A program made the position numbers and the translations under genes. Under the pieces are notes generated by a model. The model ran no database searches. It worked only from the letters and a program-made list of their open reading frames with translations, and was not told the DNA's origin. Shown piece by piece: positions 1 to 10,552 of a stretch of 64,000 nucleotides of DNA; positions within the stretch are counted from its first letter, which is position 1; each line of letters starts with the position of its first letter. Source of the stretch: Pelagophyceae sp. CCMP2097. Lineage: Eukaryota > Sar > Pelagophyceae. Location: positions 311,783-375,782 of the forward strand of contig MU657173.1 in the NCBI GenBank assembly GCA_026770575.1, written 5' to 3'.

Positions 1-196
1 ACACCTCCAGCGTGGGTCGCTTCTCGCGCGCCTTGAGGATCAGCGGGTGGTCCAGCGCCTCGTAGCTGTACGCGTTCGGGACGTGCGTCCGCGCCACCTT
101 GGAACACGGGGTGGGCGGCTCCGTCTGCTTCGTAGTCACGTAATTCGCCTCCCAGTCGTAGACCATGCGCGGCTGCTTCTTTGCCGGCATGGCCAT
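1..196 (-). CDS. Truncated gene at the left edge, unknown product
   Basis: Only about the first 65 codons lie in the window; the frame starts at ATG 196 (a second ATG follows two codons later) and stays open to base 1. The peptide is Lys/Pro rich (it begins MAMPAKKQPRMVYDWEANYV) and has no signal peptide or domain I recognise. It is divergent from the F-box gene starting at 652, so the 455 bp between them should hold both promoters. It was chosen over plus-strand readings because the codon-like composition (Lys, Tyr, Trp, Asn, Val) is unlike the Arg-rich shadow frames here. The function cannot be inferred from this fragment. Confidence 0.45.
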   Translation of the reverse strand, partial: MAMPAKKQPRMVYDWEANYVTTKQTEPPTPCSKVARTHVPNAYSYEALDHPLILKAREKRPTLEV

Positions 197-651
197 CGTC
201 ACTCGATCGGCGTCGTCGGCACGACCCGGAAGCTCAAGCGTATTCCGGCGGCTCCGAGTCACGATGCAATCTTGAAGCTCTGCAAATATCAAGCGAGTTC
301 GGCGATCGTTTGTTTTTCTTTTTTGTAACTTGTAATTGTTGCATTTGCGCGATTTGCGTCCGGCCCCGTAACGCCGCTCGTGCCGCGCTTGGTCGAGCGC
401 GGCTAGGGAGGTCAGGGAGCGTCCTCCTCGACGCCGCCACAATTCGATAAATCTTCATCTCCTCGATTGACCGTCGTAGCTCCCGTAGTCTCATGCGAGC
501 CAAGCGCCGTCTCTTGGTGCCACCATTCCGCACTCGCGGTTTATTTTGACAATTTGAGGTGCGCCCATTTCGGCGACGACGTAGGTGGCACGCGGTCCAC
601 TTGTTCCACGGTTACCCGGGTGGCGGGCGCACGGCCTCGCAGCATCGCCCA
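197..651. other. Intergenic, divergent promoter region
   Basis: This lies between two divergent starts (196 minus, 652 plus). It has a T-rich patch near 300-335 and no convincing ORF, TATA box or RNA gene. Confidence 0.4.
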
Positions 652-1770
652 ATGGCGGTCCATCAGGGTCCGATCCATTTGGGTCCGATCCATTTGGGTG
701 GGTTTGCTCTTGCGGCAGAGGTGCTGATCGAGACGATCCTCTCTTGGCTCACCGGCCCGGATCTTGGTGAGTCCGTGGCTTCTCGTCGGTCGGCGATTCG
801 AGACGGCGCTCGTAGGTCTCTTCTCATGCGCTTCGCGGCAGTGTCGGGACGTGCACGTTAACGAACACGTCTGGGAGAGTGTCGTCCGCAGGAGATGGTT
901 CGTGCCGTCCTGGACGGCGCGCAAGCACGACGTTGATATGATGGTGCGCCCCCCGAGGCGTCTTCGAAAGCGGTGCGGGCCGCGAGTCGCCGACGTCTTT
1001 CCCCGTCGGTAGGAGCCCGCGACACTCCGGCCGAAGATGCTGGGTGCCTCGTCGTGGGCGCGCGCTTACCGCGAGCTGGAGCGGCGGCTGAACCCGCCAC
1101 GGACGTGGATGACCCCGAGCCATGCGAAGATTGTTGCAAAGGGCCGCTCCGGCCACTGCGCGGCGTGGGCGACTGTTAACCACGCAAGGGACTGCCGCAC
1201 GTTCCGAGACGCGGGGGGCGAATCGCAGTGCATCGAGGTCCGCCTCATCGTCCAGAACGTGGCCACGCCGACCATCCGCTTCGACCCGCGCCAAACAGAC
1301 GTCATGCGCGGCCCCGCGTCTAATGCGTCGTCGCATCGCGCGCGCCGCGAGCGACGAACTAGGTGGCTCTGCTGCCACGGCGGGTCGGAGACACCTCTGG
1401 CGACGCGCGCGAGAATCGACGGCGTCTCGCCCGTCTTCGCGCACTCGGAGATGGGCCACGTCTCCGAGGCCGCACCGCCCGGGGAAATCGCGCTGCGGCA
1501 GTTCGAGTGGGCCGCCTTCTCCATCTTCGTCGCCTGCCCCGAGTGCGCCTTTGAGGTGCGGCCTTGTTCTGTCATGCACTCCAATCGCCCCCGCGCCCAA
1601 AGGCCGAGCCGGCGTAGGCCGACTTCCTCGAGCGCGCGCTGTCGCTGACGGTGCGGTTCTCGGACGGCGGCGGCGGCGAGCAAGACGTCGTGGCGCCGTT
1701 CGCGCCGCCTGACCAGATCGACAAATGGTACTCTATGCTCCCGGGAGGCTGGGTCATGCTCGAGCGATAA
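652..1770 (+). CDS. F-box protein
   Basis: Predicted exons are 652-766, 816-943, 1013-1555 and 1618-1770 (939 nt, 312 aa). Introns of 49, 69 and 62 nt all have GT-AG ends and keep frame. The first two exons join into an F-box-like segment, with EVLIETILSWLTGPDL followed by LFSCASRQCRDV and then EHVWESVVRRRWF, and a later SWARAYRELERRL as in the region after an F-box. F-box proteins couple substrates to SCF-type ubiquitin ligases. The C-terminal part (a beta-rich stretch IEVRLIVQNVATPTIRFDP, ending GGWVMLER) presumably binds the substrate but matches no family I can name. A 15-nt in-frame tandem duplication near the N-terminus encodes GPIHL twice. The start ATG at 652 is the only one ahead of the F-box in frame. 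Confidence 0.65.
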
Positions 1771-2167
1771 TCACATGATTTCGAAAAAGCCCTTTTCGTG
1801 GCCCGCGGCCGCACGCGCCGAGTCGAGCGGAGCAGCCGCACCATCCTGCGACCACTCGGAGCCGCCTTGCACACATGACGAGCGAACCGCAGTTGCGACC
1901 ACCTTTAATAGTAGGGCGACGCCTCGCGAGGCCTCTGCGCCCTGCGACCCGCGTCGCGAGGCAGTGCCTTGCATATGACTTCGGCCCTTGAGCCTCACAC
2001 CTGAGGTAGATCCCTCGCGAGCTCGGCCCGCTCTTTGACCCACAGTCCTTTAGCGATTTAACGCTAACTTTAGCGATCGCGGCGCAAAATTCGTGAGTGC
2101 GCCGCAGCACGAGCCGGAGCCCGCGCGCCCTCACGAGCCGGGGCGCGCCCGCCGGGGGGCGCCCTGG

Positions 2168-3444
2168 ATGATTTCCCGGTACCTGGTCGCCTGGTTGCTG
2201 CAGCCGCGCTTTGCTGCATCGGGCCCGCCGGCTGCGTCGAGGCCGGGCAAGATGGATTCGCCTTGCTTCCTTGCGCGGACGGACATTGGCCGCGGCAAAC
2301 GCGGCAACATGTCCGACCTCGGCAGCATCCCAAAGTGCGCTTCTAAGCGACCCTCGCACGGGTCCCAGTTTTCTGTGACCTCTTTCATGACGCTGGGACC
2401 CGGGTACGTTCATGACGCTGGGACCCGGGTACCGACGCCGCATGACGCCGTATGGCCCCTAACTGCCCCTTATGCAGGCCGCTCGCGGCGTCCATCGTGC
2501 GCGAGGAGCTGGATCTCATGCGTCTCTCGGGTCTGCTCAAGCGTTCGGCGGCTTTTTATGTCAACGCGCACGACTACGAGGCCGAAACGAGGCAGCCCTT
2601 CCGCAAGCTCTTCGACGCCGAAACGGCACCTAAAGTCCACAGCGTCTTCGACCTCCTCGGGCCCAACGCCACGCGCTGGTATTACGGCCACGACCGAGTC
2701 TACGAGTTCCCGGTGAGGCCCGAATGAGACCTCGCGCAAAGGGTGCCCTTTGCGCTTGAGGGTGCCCTTTGCGCTTGACGTTTGCCCTATTAGTCGCTCG
2801 AGGGCATCCACCAGTTCTGCAGCGCCAAGCCGCGGCCCGAGCGGCACGCGGTATTTTACTTTCATACAAAGGGGTCAACAAAACCCCAAAAGATCGCCGT
2901 CGAGTCGCGGTGGCGAAGGGTCATGACGCACTTCGGCATGCGCACCTTCGCCTCGTGCCTCGCCCACCTCGACTGCGGCTTCGACACGTGTGGTGCGCCC
3001 GCCCCGCCAAAGACCGCAGAAGGGACCCCGCACGCAGGCGCCAACCTGGAGAAGCGGCCAAAGGGGGCGACTTGGCCGCACTACTCTGGCAACACGTGGT
3101 GGGCGCGGTGCGACTACGTGCTCAAGCTCTCCTCGCCGCGGCCGAAGAGTTCCGACCTCACGACGACTGCGCCCATCTCGGCCCTCGACACGCCTACGGG
3201 CCGTTTCCTCGCCGAAGCGTGGATCGTCAGTGAGGCCAGCGTCCCGGAAAGGTGCCGCAAAGCCGAAACGCCGAAGATGGCCGCAAACGCAGGTCCGAAC
3301 AAGGCCGCGCCCTTCGCGAGCAGATTCAAAAACTGCTGGGGACGACCTGCAGAGTACGGCCATACGCACACCCTCGGCTGGCGCGGGAACACGGCGAAAT
3401 GCCGATCCAGCTACACCGCAAACGCCATGCCCCACTGCATCTAA
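2168..3444 (+). CDS. HTKG-motif glycosyltransferase-like protein
   Basis: Predicted exons are 2168-2334, 2478-2712 and 2794-3444 (about 350 aa). Exon 3 carries the features of a glycosyltransferase-like family seen in bacteria and algae: FYFHTKGSTKP, then WRRVMTHFGMRTFASCL, then PHYSGNTWWARCDYVLKL, then RFLAEAWI. The N-terminus (MISRYLVAWLL) could be a signal anchor, which would suit a Golgi enzyme, but this is weak. Both introns contain tandem duplications (25 nt at 2384-2433; about 20 nt at 2726-2778). The segment after about 3228 (gtcagt donor, gcag acceptor near 3296) may hold another intron, so the last 60 residues are uncertain. Donor sugar and acceptor are unknown. Confidence 0.6.
2384..2433. 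repeat. Intron-internal tandem duplication (25-nt unit x2)
   Basis: Two back-to-back copies of a unit beginning TTCATGACGCTGGGACCCGG lie wholly inside the first intron (2335-2477) of the glycosyltransferase-like gene, about 45 nt before its acceptor. Confidence 0.85.
2726..2778. repeat. Intron-internal tandem duplication (about 20-nt unit)
   Basis: GGGTGCCCTTTGCGCTTGA is repeated head to tail inside the 81-nt intron 2713-2793, making up almost half of that intron. Confidence 0.85.
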
Positions 3445-3982
3445 AAACCGCGACATGCATGACATTCACATGAGACACGATTCCGGATACGAGATCGGAT
3501 CCGCGCGATTTTTTGAGCGATACTAGAAACTTTCTCAGGGAACTCCAAATCCCGGAAAAACGCGCCCCTCGGCGCGTGTGCGTGCTGCGCGACGTCCTCT
3601 GAAGTATAGCCGTCGTCCACAAGACCTATACACGGTCGCACAGGTCCTGCGCGGTCACTCAGCCGTCGAGAGCGGCGCGACGACGGTTATCAGCTGTGGT
3701 CAATGTCGGCGAACACCGGGTGGGACCAGGCCCTGAGCGGTTACATTTATGTGCGGCGAGACGAGCACGGCGAGGCAGAGCCCATGCCCTTGCCGGCGTC
3801 CCCAGCGGTATTCATCGCATGCCAGGAGGGGTGATTTTAAAATGCCTAGGTCCATCGGCTCGACAGACTGGCCTATAATGAACGTCCGCGTCTCCGAATT
3901 GGTCCGCCTCGGCTCGCTCAGCGCACCGCGTCATTTTGCGCCGCGGCGTTCAAGGCGCATCGTCGTCGTCCACGAGCTGACC
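3445..3982. other. Intergenic
   Basis: This lies between two plus-strand genes. Short frames exist (for example an ATG at 3842 in frame with the next gene), so the downstream gene could begin up to 140 bp earlier. Nothing else is recognisable. Confidence 0.4.
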
Positions 3983-5196
3983 ATGGCCCAGGTGCCCTAC
4001 GACGTCACCCTCTGCGAGGCCTGCGTTTCCGTCGTCGGCGCGGGCACCGACGATGTAGCGCAGCGGCCCGAGAATACCATCCACGTCCTCGAGCAGCGCG
4101 CAGTCGTCGCCGTCTCCACAGAAGTCGTCGCAGCCCTCGCGCACCTCGCCCAAGCAGTCCGCAGCCGCTGCGGCGCCTGCTGGTGAGCCTGCTGGTGCGC
4201 CGGAGCGGGCCTCGACGGCGTGCGACCGACGCGGCTAGGCCGCTCGAGCTCAACCGCGAGCTCGTGGCGTACCTCAGCGTCCGAGTCGTCGTGCCGACGT
4301 GGCCCGTGGCGCCGATGCGCGATCCCGACGCGTCGTTCGGCGCGGCGTCGGACGCCAACGCGGCCGCGGACGCCAATGCGTGGCGCCTCGCCGAGGCGAC
4401 GGGCCTCGGCGGCGCGTGGGCTGGCTCGCCCGCATCGTTCTCGGCGGCGCGTTTTCGGATGCACCCACTTGCGCAGCTCGAACTCTGCGCGGCGCTGCGC
4501 GCCGGTGGCGCCTCTGCGCCGTCGGGCACGTACCTCGGCCGGCCCAACAAGGTGGAGAGGTACGTCGGCCGCAGCGCGCGGCGGCGCACGGCCAACGGAG
4601 ACCTCATCGACACTTTAGAAGATGGCCGCGCCAAGTGCGTCGCCTGGCGCTGGCCCACGGCGCTCGACGCCGCCATCCACGACGTCGACGTGCCCCTCCT
4701 TGTGTCGCAGCCCGCGGCCGCCGCGTCGGCCTGGGACTGCTTAGTCGACGGGAGTTGGGCGCCTTTCGATGCGCGCGTCGCTACGAATCTCGAAAACGCC
4801 TTTGTGGCTCGGCGGCAGACTTCGCCGGAGCTGCAGCGCGACTTTGCGACGGACTTTACGACTGCGCGCGAAGAACGAGGCGCGCGCTCGTACCGCGTCG
4901 ACTGGGGAGCCATGGAACAAGTCTGCGTGGCCTCTGGCCGCCGATGGCCCATCCGCCGCGTCGTCGCCGACGCACGGCGAATCGCCGCAGACGACAAACG
5001 CGCCCAAGACGACGCCGAGCGCCGCGCGGCAAAAGGCAAAGCCGCCGCGCTCGCCGTGCGCGACGCCGACTTTGCAGCCCTCCGCATCCGAGACGCCGAC
5101 GCGCGCACCCGCGCCGAAGCGCCTGCGAGGCCAGAGCGACGGGCCGACGACGCGCCCGCGGCATCTTGGGGGACGTGGTCCAGTTGGCTCTATTAA
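3983..5196 (+). CDS. WWE-domain protein
   Basis: Exons 3983-4182 and 4239-5196 (385 aa) are joined across a 56-nt GT-AG intron. The second half shows a WWE-type pattern: WDCLVDGSWAPFD, then LENAFVARRQ, then YRVDWGAMEQVCV and RRWPIRRV. In known families WWE domains bind ADP-ribose-type ligands or partner proteins in ubiquitin and PARP pathways. The last 80 residues are an Arg/Ala/Asp-rich, probably helical tail. ATG 3983 has a good context (ccATGg), but in-frame ATGs at 3842 and 3878 are possible. The stop codon lies 14 bp from the DPH2 stop on the other strand. No catalytic domain is visible. Confidence 0.6.
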
Positions 5197-5210
5197 TTAA
5201 GGCCCCGGCG

Positions 5211-6819
5211 TCATGTCTCGCCGCTGCGCTCGCCGCTGTAGCCCGACGCGATGCCGGACCACCCCTCCGTCGCGCGCGCCACCTAGCGAAAGCGACGCCT
5301 CGGAGTCTCTTCGACGGCCGCGGCGTCTTCGGGCCAAATGGGAGACGCACGGGCGTCTCGCCGACTTGGGGCTCGAGGCCGCGCCAGTCTCGCTGCGCCA
5401 GAAAGTCGGCGGCGGCGCTGTTGAACTCGACGACGTCGCGGCACCCGACGGTGTCGTCGTCGTCGTCGTCGTAGGACAGCGCCAAACGCCGAGTATCCTG
5501 GAACCCAGCGCGTGAAAAGTCAAAAGTCGGCGCGTCGTCCTGGCCCGGCCGCGTGCCGTCGAGCTCCGGGACGTCGCGGAGGTCCGAAGAGTACATCGGT
5601 TGCGACGCCGTCGAGACGAGCCTAATGCGCGTCTGGGGGCGCGTCTGTGGGGAGACATGTATCAGGTTTCTTCCAACGCACCATTCTGCGTCGCCGAGGG
5701 CGAATGCGAGTTCGTTTGGCGTGATCAGCGGCGCGGCGCACTCGCGCTGCAGTTCGTCGACGAGGTCGTCATCGGCGCCCACGATGACAAACGCTTCCAA
5801 TTCGGCAAAGTTTGCAATCTTCGAAGGTGAAGGCACGCCCAGCGCGAGGACGTACGACGACCGTCCCGCAGCTTTCAAAGCCGCGTCGCACCGCGCCGCC
5901 ACGCTGGCGGCGAGGCGGACGCGCCCCGCGGCGGCGACGACGACGCCCCACCTCGACGCGCCCGCCGCGCGCTGGATCTGATGGTGCCGCTTCGTCAGCG
6001 CCCGCGGCACGTTGACGACCGCACTACTGCCCGCCGCCGGGTCGTAAAAAGTAAGTGAAACGCACTCGGCGCAGCGCAGCGTGAGCGAGCGGTACGTGAC
6101 GCTGGCCGCGGCGCCGACGAAGACGACTCGGCATTTCGCCAGCGCCGCCTCGTCGCAAATGTGCGTAGACGTGCTCACGTCGAGGCCGCCGATGAACATG
6201 ATGCGCGCGACGTCGGAACTTTCAACTGCGGCGTCGGCCGCGACGTGCGGCGGCAGCCGCGCGACGGAAACGGCGCACCCCACCGCTTCTCCCAGCGCCG
6301 CGCCGAGGGAAACGACCTCGTCGCGCCACTTCGTCGCGTACAGGAGCAGCACGGGCGCGCCTTGGCCGGCTTCGTCGCCGCCGCCGGCGTCGTCGAGCTT
6401 TTCGACAATGGCCGCGCAGGCCTTTTCTGCGTCGAGCGACTTCGCAACCGTCGTGCCGAGGCAGTAGAGCACGGGGCCGCTCGCCTCGGGTGGCGCGTGG
6501 AGGCACTCGTCGCCATAATGCCTACGGGTTTCCGTCGCGGCTCCCGCGGCGGTTTGCGTATGGCTCACACGATGAGGTCTGCGTCGACGTGGGCGGCTTG
6601 GACGGCGTCGACGGCGCCCTCTGGCGCCGGGTCGCCGAGGACGAAGAGCTGGACGCCCGCGTCGAGGCGGTCTGCGAGTTCCCAGACGACGAGGGGCGAA
6701 TCATCCAACGCCGCGTCGTCGAATTGAAGCGCCACGCGCTTCGCGCCGAGCCGCAAAACCGCCGCCGCCACGCGCGCGTACTCAAAGTACGCGCTCCGCG
6801 CCGCCCGCGCCTCGGCCAT
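5211..6819 (-). CDS. DPH2: 2-(3-amino-3-carboxypropyl)histidine synthase subunit 2 (diphthamide biosynthesis, DPH2)
   Basis: Exons are 6819-6569, 6521-5351 and 5282-5211 (497 aa). DPH2 partners DPH1 in a cytosolic radical-SAM-type enzyme that transfers an aminocarboxypropyl group to a histidine of elongation factor 2. Family motifs are in order: RVALQFDDAALDDS, FVLGDPAPEG, HVDADLIVHYGDECL across intron 1, PVLYCLG, FIGGLDVSTS, a long central Rossmann-like part, RDWRGLEPQVGETP, and after intron 2 the typical C-terminus WSGIASGYSGER. The expected tyrosine/cysteine-rich CCVDE segment is replaced by APEGAVDAVQAAH, so the N-terminal cluster ligand is not obvious, as is usual in DPH2 compared with DPH1. 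An Asp-rich run (six Asp) lies near residue 360. Both introns are GT-AG (47 and 68 nt). Confidence 0.88.
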
Positions 6820-7307
6820 TGCCTCGAGAAATGTATCGCCAAATGAAACTGGCGATCGATCTCAGAAGACTCGGACTCGGATCGATCACGGTGCGCCGCA
6901 TCTCATGGCCGGACGCCTGCACGCGCCGCGGCTTCACCGATTACGGCGCGCAGTGATTCGGAGTCATCGGGGTGTGGCCGCTTCGAGGGGGCAAATTGAA
7001 GACATTGTTCGTTAGGGTACACACACTCGTGCGACCGGTGGCTGGCTCGGGCCGCCGGCCGCGCGATGAAGGACTGGGGTTCGGCTTGGGAGCCGCAGCG
7101 TGCTTGGCGGATGGGGGCTTGCGCGATGGGCTGCGGCGCCGTCGTTTGGACGGCGACTTGCGGTGGGTGAGGAGGGCCTCGCGGAGGAGGAACGCGAGGG
7201 GGGCGGTAGCGGTGTGCGTGGTCGTGCGCGGCGGTGGACAGCAGACGACGGTCTGCTGTCACGTGGTGCGAGACTCCTTTAAGGTGGGGCCTGCGTCGAG
7301 GCGCCGG
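6820..7307. other. Gap between two minus-strand genes
   Basis: A minus-strand frame (about 6903-7262) is Pro/Gln rich and could be an extra 3' exon of the TAZ-like gene or low-complexity noise. I found no splice pair that makes it compelling. Confidence 0.3.
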
Positions 7308-8369
7308 CTAGTACAGTCTGATCTCGAGGACGCCCGTTAGCGCGAGGAGCGAAGAGGCGGCGGCGGAGAACGACGGCGACCGCGGCACGATGTTGCGCGG
7401 CGTGTCCCGGCCGCACGCGTTGTCCGGGCGCGGGCTGAGCGCGCGCGGCGACGCGGGCCCGCCGTTGCGCGCGAGTCGGTGCTTTGCAACGGCCAAGCGC
7501 TTCGTGTGCGCCGCGCCCGCCGCCGCCGCCGCTGCCGGGGGCCGCTTCTTCGCGGGTTGAACAGCGGGCCGCACGGGCGACGCGTCTGGCGAGTCGGGCG
7601 GGGTGGGGGCGAAGTCGTCCGCCGCCGCCGCGTCGTTCTCCTCGTGGCACGTCACGCGCGCCTCGCGCTTGGGCGCCTTGGGCGCGTCGGGGTCGGCGCC
7701 GCGCGCCGCCGGCCCGGGCTCCGTCTTAGAGGCCCGTGTCCGAGTGTTGTGGCGGTGCACTTGTACGACGTCGGCGAGCGTCGAAGGTCGTCGCGTCGCG
7801 GCGCGCGCCGCCTTGACCGTGGGCGACGACGCCGGCGAGTCGCGCTCGCCGGAGAGGTGCGAGAGCAGCAGCGCGACCTCCTCGGTGGAGCAGGCCTGGT
7901 CGAGCTGCGGCGCGTCGGCCGCGGGCGCCGCCGGCCCGTCGAAGTTTGCAGACTCGTGGCGCTGGGAAAAGTCGAGGCGGACGCCGCCGCGCGAGCGCAC
8001 GGGCCGCGCGCGGTTCACGAGCACGCAGACGAGGCATGGCTCGGCGGCGCGCTGCTTGCCGCGGTCGTCGGGCCGCGCCCACGCGCACTTGCTGCGGTGG
8101 CCGAGGAGCGCGCGCGCGTTCGCGGCGGCGTCGCCGTCGACGTCGCCGCTCTTGGCGGCCGCGGCGCCGAGGAGCTCGCGCGCGCGGCGGCAGCCTGCTA
8201 CGCCGCAAGCATCATTCTGCACCAGCTCACTCAGCACACTTTGTACCGGCGCCACGTTGGCGCACGCGCGGGCGTGCTCGAGCAGCCAGCACGACTCGGC
8301 GAGGCGCTTCGCCTGCTCCACTCGCTGCCGGCCCGCGGCGGCCGAGACCACGTTGCCCTGGTCCGCCAT
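7308..8369 (-). CDS. TAZ-like zinc-finger protein with disordered tail
   Basis: This is an uninterrupted frame of 353 aa. Residues about 15-115 resemble a TAZ-type zinc finger: EQAKRLAESCWLLEHARAC, then NDACGVAGCRRARELL, then LLGHRSKCAWARP and EPCLVCVLVNRAR, giving the repeated helix-His/Cys-Cys pattern. TAZ domains in CBP/p300-type coactivators and some plant BTB-TAZ proteins bind transcription-factor activation domains. The remaining two thirds are Ala/Pro/Arg/Asp rich with no fold visible. There is no acetyltransferase, bromodomain or KIX domain, so this is not a full CBP. The start MADQ at 8369 is the first ATG ahead of the zinc finger; upstream codons extend open but look non-coding. Confidence 0.6.
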   Translation of the reverse strand: MADQGNVVSAAAGRQRVEQAKRLAESCWLLEHARACANVAPVQSVLSELVQNDACGVAGCRRARELLGAAAAKSGDVDGDAAANARALLGHRSKCAWARPDDRGKQRAAEPCLVCVLVNRARPVRSRGGVRLDFSQRHESANFDGPAAPAADAPQLDQACSTEEVALLLSHLSGERDSPASSPTVKAARAATRRPSTLADVVQVHRHNTRTRASKTEPGPAARGADPDAPKAPKREARVTCHEENDAAAADDFAPTPPDSPDASPVRPAVQPAKKRPPAAAAAAGAAHTKRLAVAKHRLARNGGPASPRALSPRPDNACGRDTPRNIVPRSPSFSAAASSLLALTGVLEIRLY

Positions 8370-9202
8370 CTGGTGGGTTTTACTGTCGCGTGTTGAATCC
8401 GTGTTCTCAGAAGACCATCGCCATTGGACATTCCGGCCGTTTTCAAAAGTTTGGCCGGACGTTGGGCGGGTTCTGGACGACTTCAAGGGACTCGGCGGTC
8501 GTGGGCGGTCCCGCGGTGGACGCGTGCGCTAGTCGCGTACCTTTGCGGCGCGCAGGGCGGGCCCCTCGAGTCAGAATCGAAGAATCAATCCTGGCCACTC
8601 AAAAAAGTCGTTGTAATAAAATAAACACACACCATCAGAGTAACTTGTAGTTGAACCAGGAATTTTCCAGATTAGATTTGAAAAATTACCGGCGCAACGC
8701 TTCCGAGGCGCCGCTCGCACCTCGAGGATCACCCCCTGCTCTCGCGGCGCGCCGGCTCCATCCGCCAAGTATATTCTTACTCGGTGTCCAATCTCGGTGT
8801 CCAAGTCGGTGTCCTTTTTTCTACGAAAACTTTCGGAGCTCTTTACAATTGTAAAGCTCTCCTTTTTTCACTGTTTTGTCCACGCGTGCCTTGCTCGTCC
8901 GCGACACGCGTCGCGTAAGCCTATCTCCTGCTCTCGCGGCGGCACAGCTCGAGAATTCTTCAGATGGGAAACTTTCCGATGCCTCTCAGAACGAACAACT
9001 CCCGCTCGCCGCATCTTTGGCCTTTCACCTCTCGCGAGAAGCGAAACCACGGCCGACTACGACGATATTGATTTTCGCCGAAACAGTTTAAACAGTTTAG
9101 GCGATATTATAATATTACCTTTGTGTCTCGAGCGCCGCGCCGCTAGGCGCTCGTAGTGGCACGGTCGAGCGCTCCTTGCCCGGAACCCTTTGTGGCACGC
9201 CG
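8370..9202. other. Intergenic between divergent genes, with short repeats
   Basis: No gene is seen. It holds three closely spaced copies of TCGGTGTCC near 8779-8812, a copy of a dispersed 30-nt sequence at 8892-8921, and an AT-richer stretch near 9060-9120. Confidence 0.45.
8892..8921. repeat. Copy of a dispersed 30-nt sequence
   Basis: TGCTCGTCCGCGACACGCGT followed by cgcgtaagcc matches two copies at 58020-58049 and 58061-58090 with one or two differences. All three are intergenic. Confidence 0.75.
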
Positions 9203-10179
9203 ATGGTCCCGGGCGCTACGCGGCGCCTCGCGCGCGGCGCCGCTGCGCTGCGGGCCGAGATCGAGTCGTTAGACGCATCCATCTCGCGGCTCCAGATTCA
9301 GCGCGCCGCGCTCTTCGAGGCTCTCGAGGACGCCGAGGCCACGCTCCGAGACGGCGTGCAATTCGCGAGGGGCGACGACGACTGCGTGGCGTCGTCCGCG
9401 AGGGACGACGACGACTGCGTGGCGTCGTCTGCGAGGGACGACGACGACTGCTCCACGGGCGCCTCGTCCGTGTGCGACCTCACCGGCGCGCACGACGACG
9501 CCGACGACGACGCGAGCGCGCACACCGTCGACGACGACGACGACGACGTGTGCGACCTCACGGCCACGACTCCCCTCGCCCGGCGGCGGCGGCCCTCTAG
9601 CTTGGGTGCGCCGACGAAGAAGCCCGTCCGCCCGCCCAGACGTCCGAGTACCGCGCCGCGAAGAACGCGGGCTGTAGGCGACGTGTCGCCGTCGGACGCC
9701 GACGACGCGCCAGCGCCGCCCGCGGCGCAGTCGCACGCCCGCAGCGCGGCCGCGCCGATGCTTGCCGACGGGCCGCTCGCGGGCAGGCTCGACGCATTCA
9801 TAAAGTCCGGATGGGCCCCTTTGACGCTTTTGGCGCGACGTCGGGCCTTGTAGGTCGCGGCCGGACATTTACGAGCCGATTTTGCAGCTGCGAAGAGTAC
9901 GAACACGCGAGCTCCACGCGAGGCGCGCCGCCGGCGTCCTTGGTCCGTTGCCGCCAAACGACTCGCTCCGCAGGTGCACGGCGTCGGGCATCCTCTGCGA
10001 TGCGGCGCAGCTCAAAGCGTGCGTGCGCGCCGCCACGAGCCACGCCCGCGCTTCCCGACGAGCGTCGACTTGGCCGTGCGCGTAGCTACCTCGCTTCGCG
10101 GGGCGTGGCGACGACGGCGCGCGCGAAGACGCAGTCGAAGCGGCCGAGGACCTTTTCACCGAGGACCGACGGCCGCTGA
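9203..10179 (+). CDS. Acidic-repeat coiled-coil protein, unknown function
   Basis: Exons 9203-9804, 9854-9973 and 10011-10179 join in frame to 296 aa; the introns are 49 and 37 nt (GT-AG). Residues about 10-45 form a short coiled coil (ALRAEIESLDASISRLQIQR). Then come three near-identical units around DDDDCVASSAR, encoded by a 30-33-nt tandem repeat at 9376-9455, and long Asp runs. Two copies of VCDLT embedded in acid residues resemble SUMO-interacting motifs. The third part is Arg/Pro rich and ends KRPRTFSPRTDGR. Across intron 1 the frame reads LDAFIKSRPDIYEPILQLRR, which is what fixes that junction. No enzyme domain is visible; a nuclear scaffold is a guess. Confidence 0.55.
9376..9455 (+). 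repeat. Coding minisatellite (DDDDCVASSAR units)
   Basis: Three tandem units built on GACGACGACTGCGTGGCGTC, the last degenerate, lie inside exon 1 of the acidic-repeat protein. Confidence 0.8.
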
Positions 10180-10516
10180 CGGCGCCCCCGTCGTCGCTCT
10201 CGCGCCCGGACGCCCTGACACGTTGACTCAGTTTACATGTGGGGCTCATGCGCCCGGGAGACGGAGACGGTCAAAGCGTGGAGGCCCAGAGGCGGTCGCG
10301 GCGCGGGAGCCAGAGGCCAGAGCGGCCAAAGGGGCGTTCCCCGTCGAGCCCCTCGCTCTTCCACTCTCCGATGCCCAAAGAACACTGGGATTCAGATGGC
10401 TTTTCCGCAAGTGCGATTTGGCACTACAATAATGTAGTACTCCCGGATAAAGGCATGTCCGCCCACTTTGTTTGCGGCGGACTATCTTCAAGATTCGTCG
10501 TTAAGGCAAGGGGGCA
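10180..10516. other. Gene-free flank of the repeat island
   Basis: This is 3' flank of the preceding gene. Only short frames of biased composition are present; there is no RNA gene or domain. Confidence 0.4.
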
Positions 10517-10552
10517 GGGGTGGCGAAAAAACAGTGGGCCGCAACATGACAC
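10517..10552 (+). repeat. Left outer inverted-repeat arm
   Basis: This pairs with 11369-11404 over 36 nt with one mismatch (C at about 10532 against T in the partner). Confidence 0.85.

Noticed and set aside
4856..5210. C-terminal extension of the DPH2 frame into the WWE gene
   Set aside because: The raw frame runs on, but a GT-AG intron at 5350-5283 yields the conserved DPH2 C-terminus ending SGERSGET and a stop at 5211. The extension is antisense to WWE exon 2.
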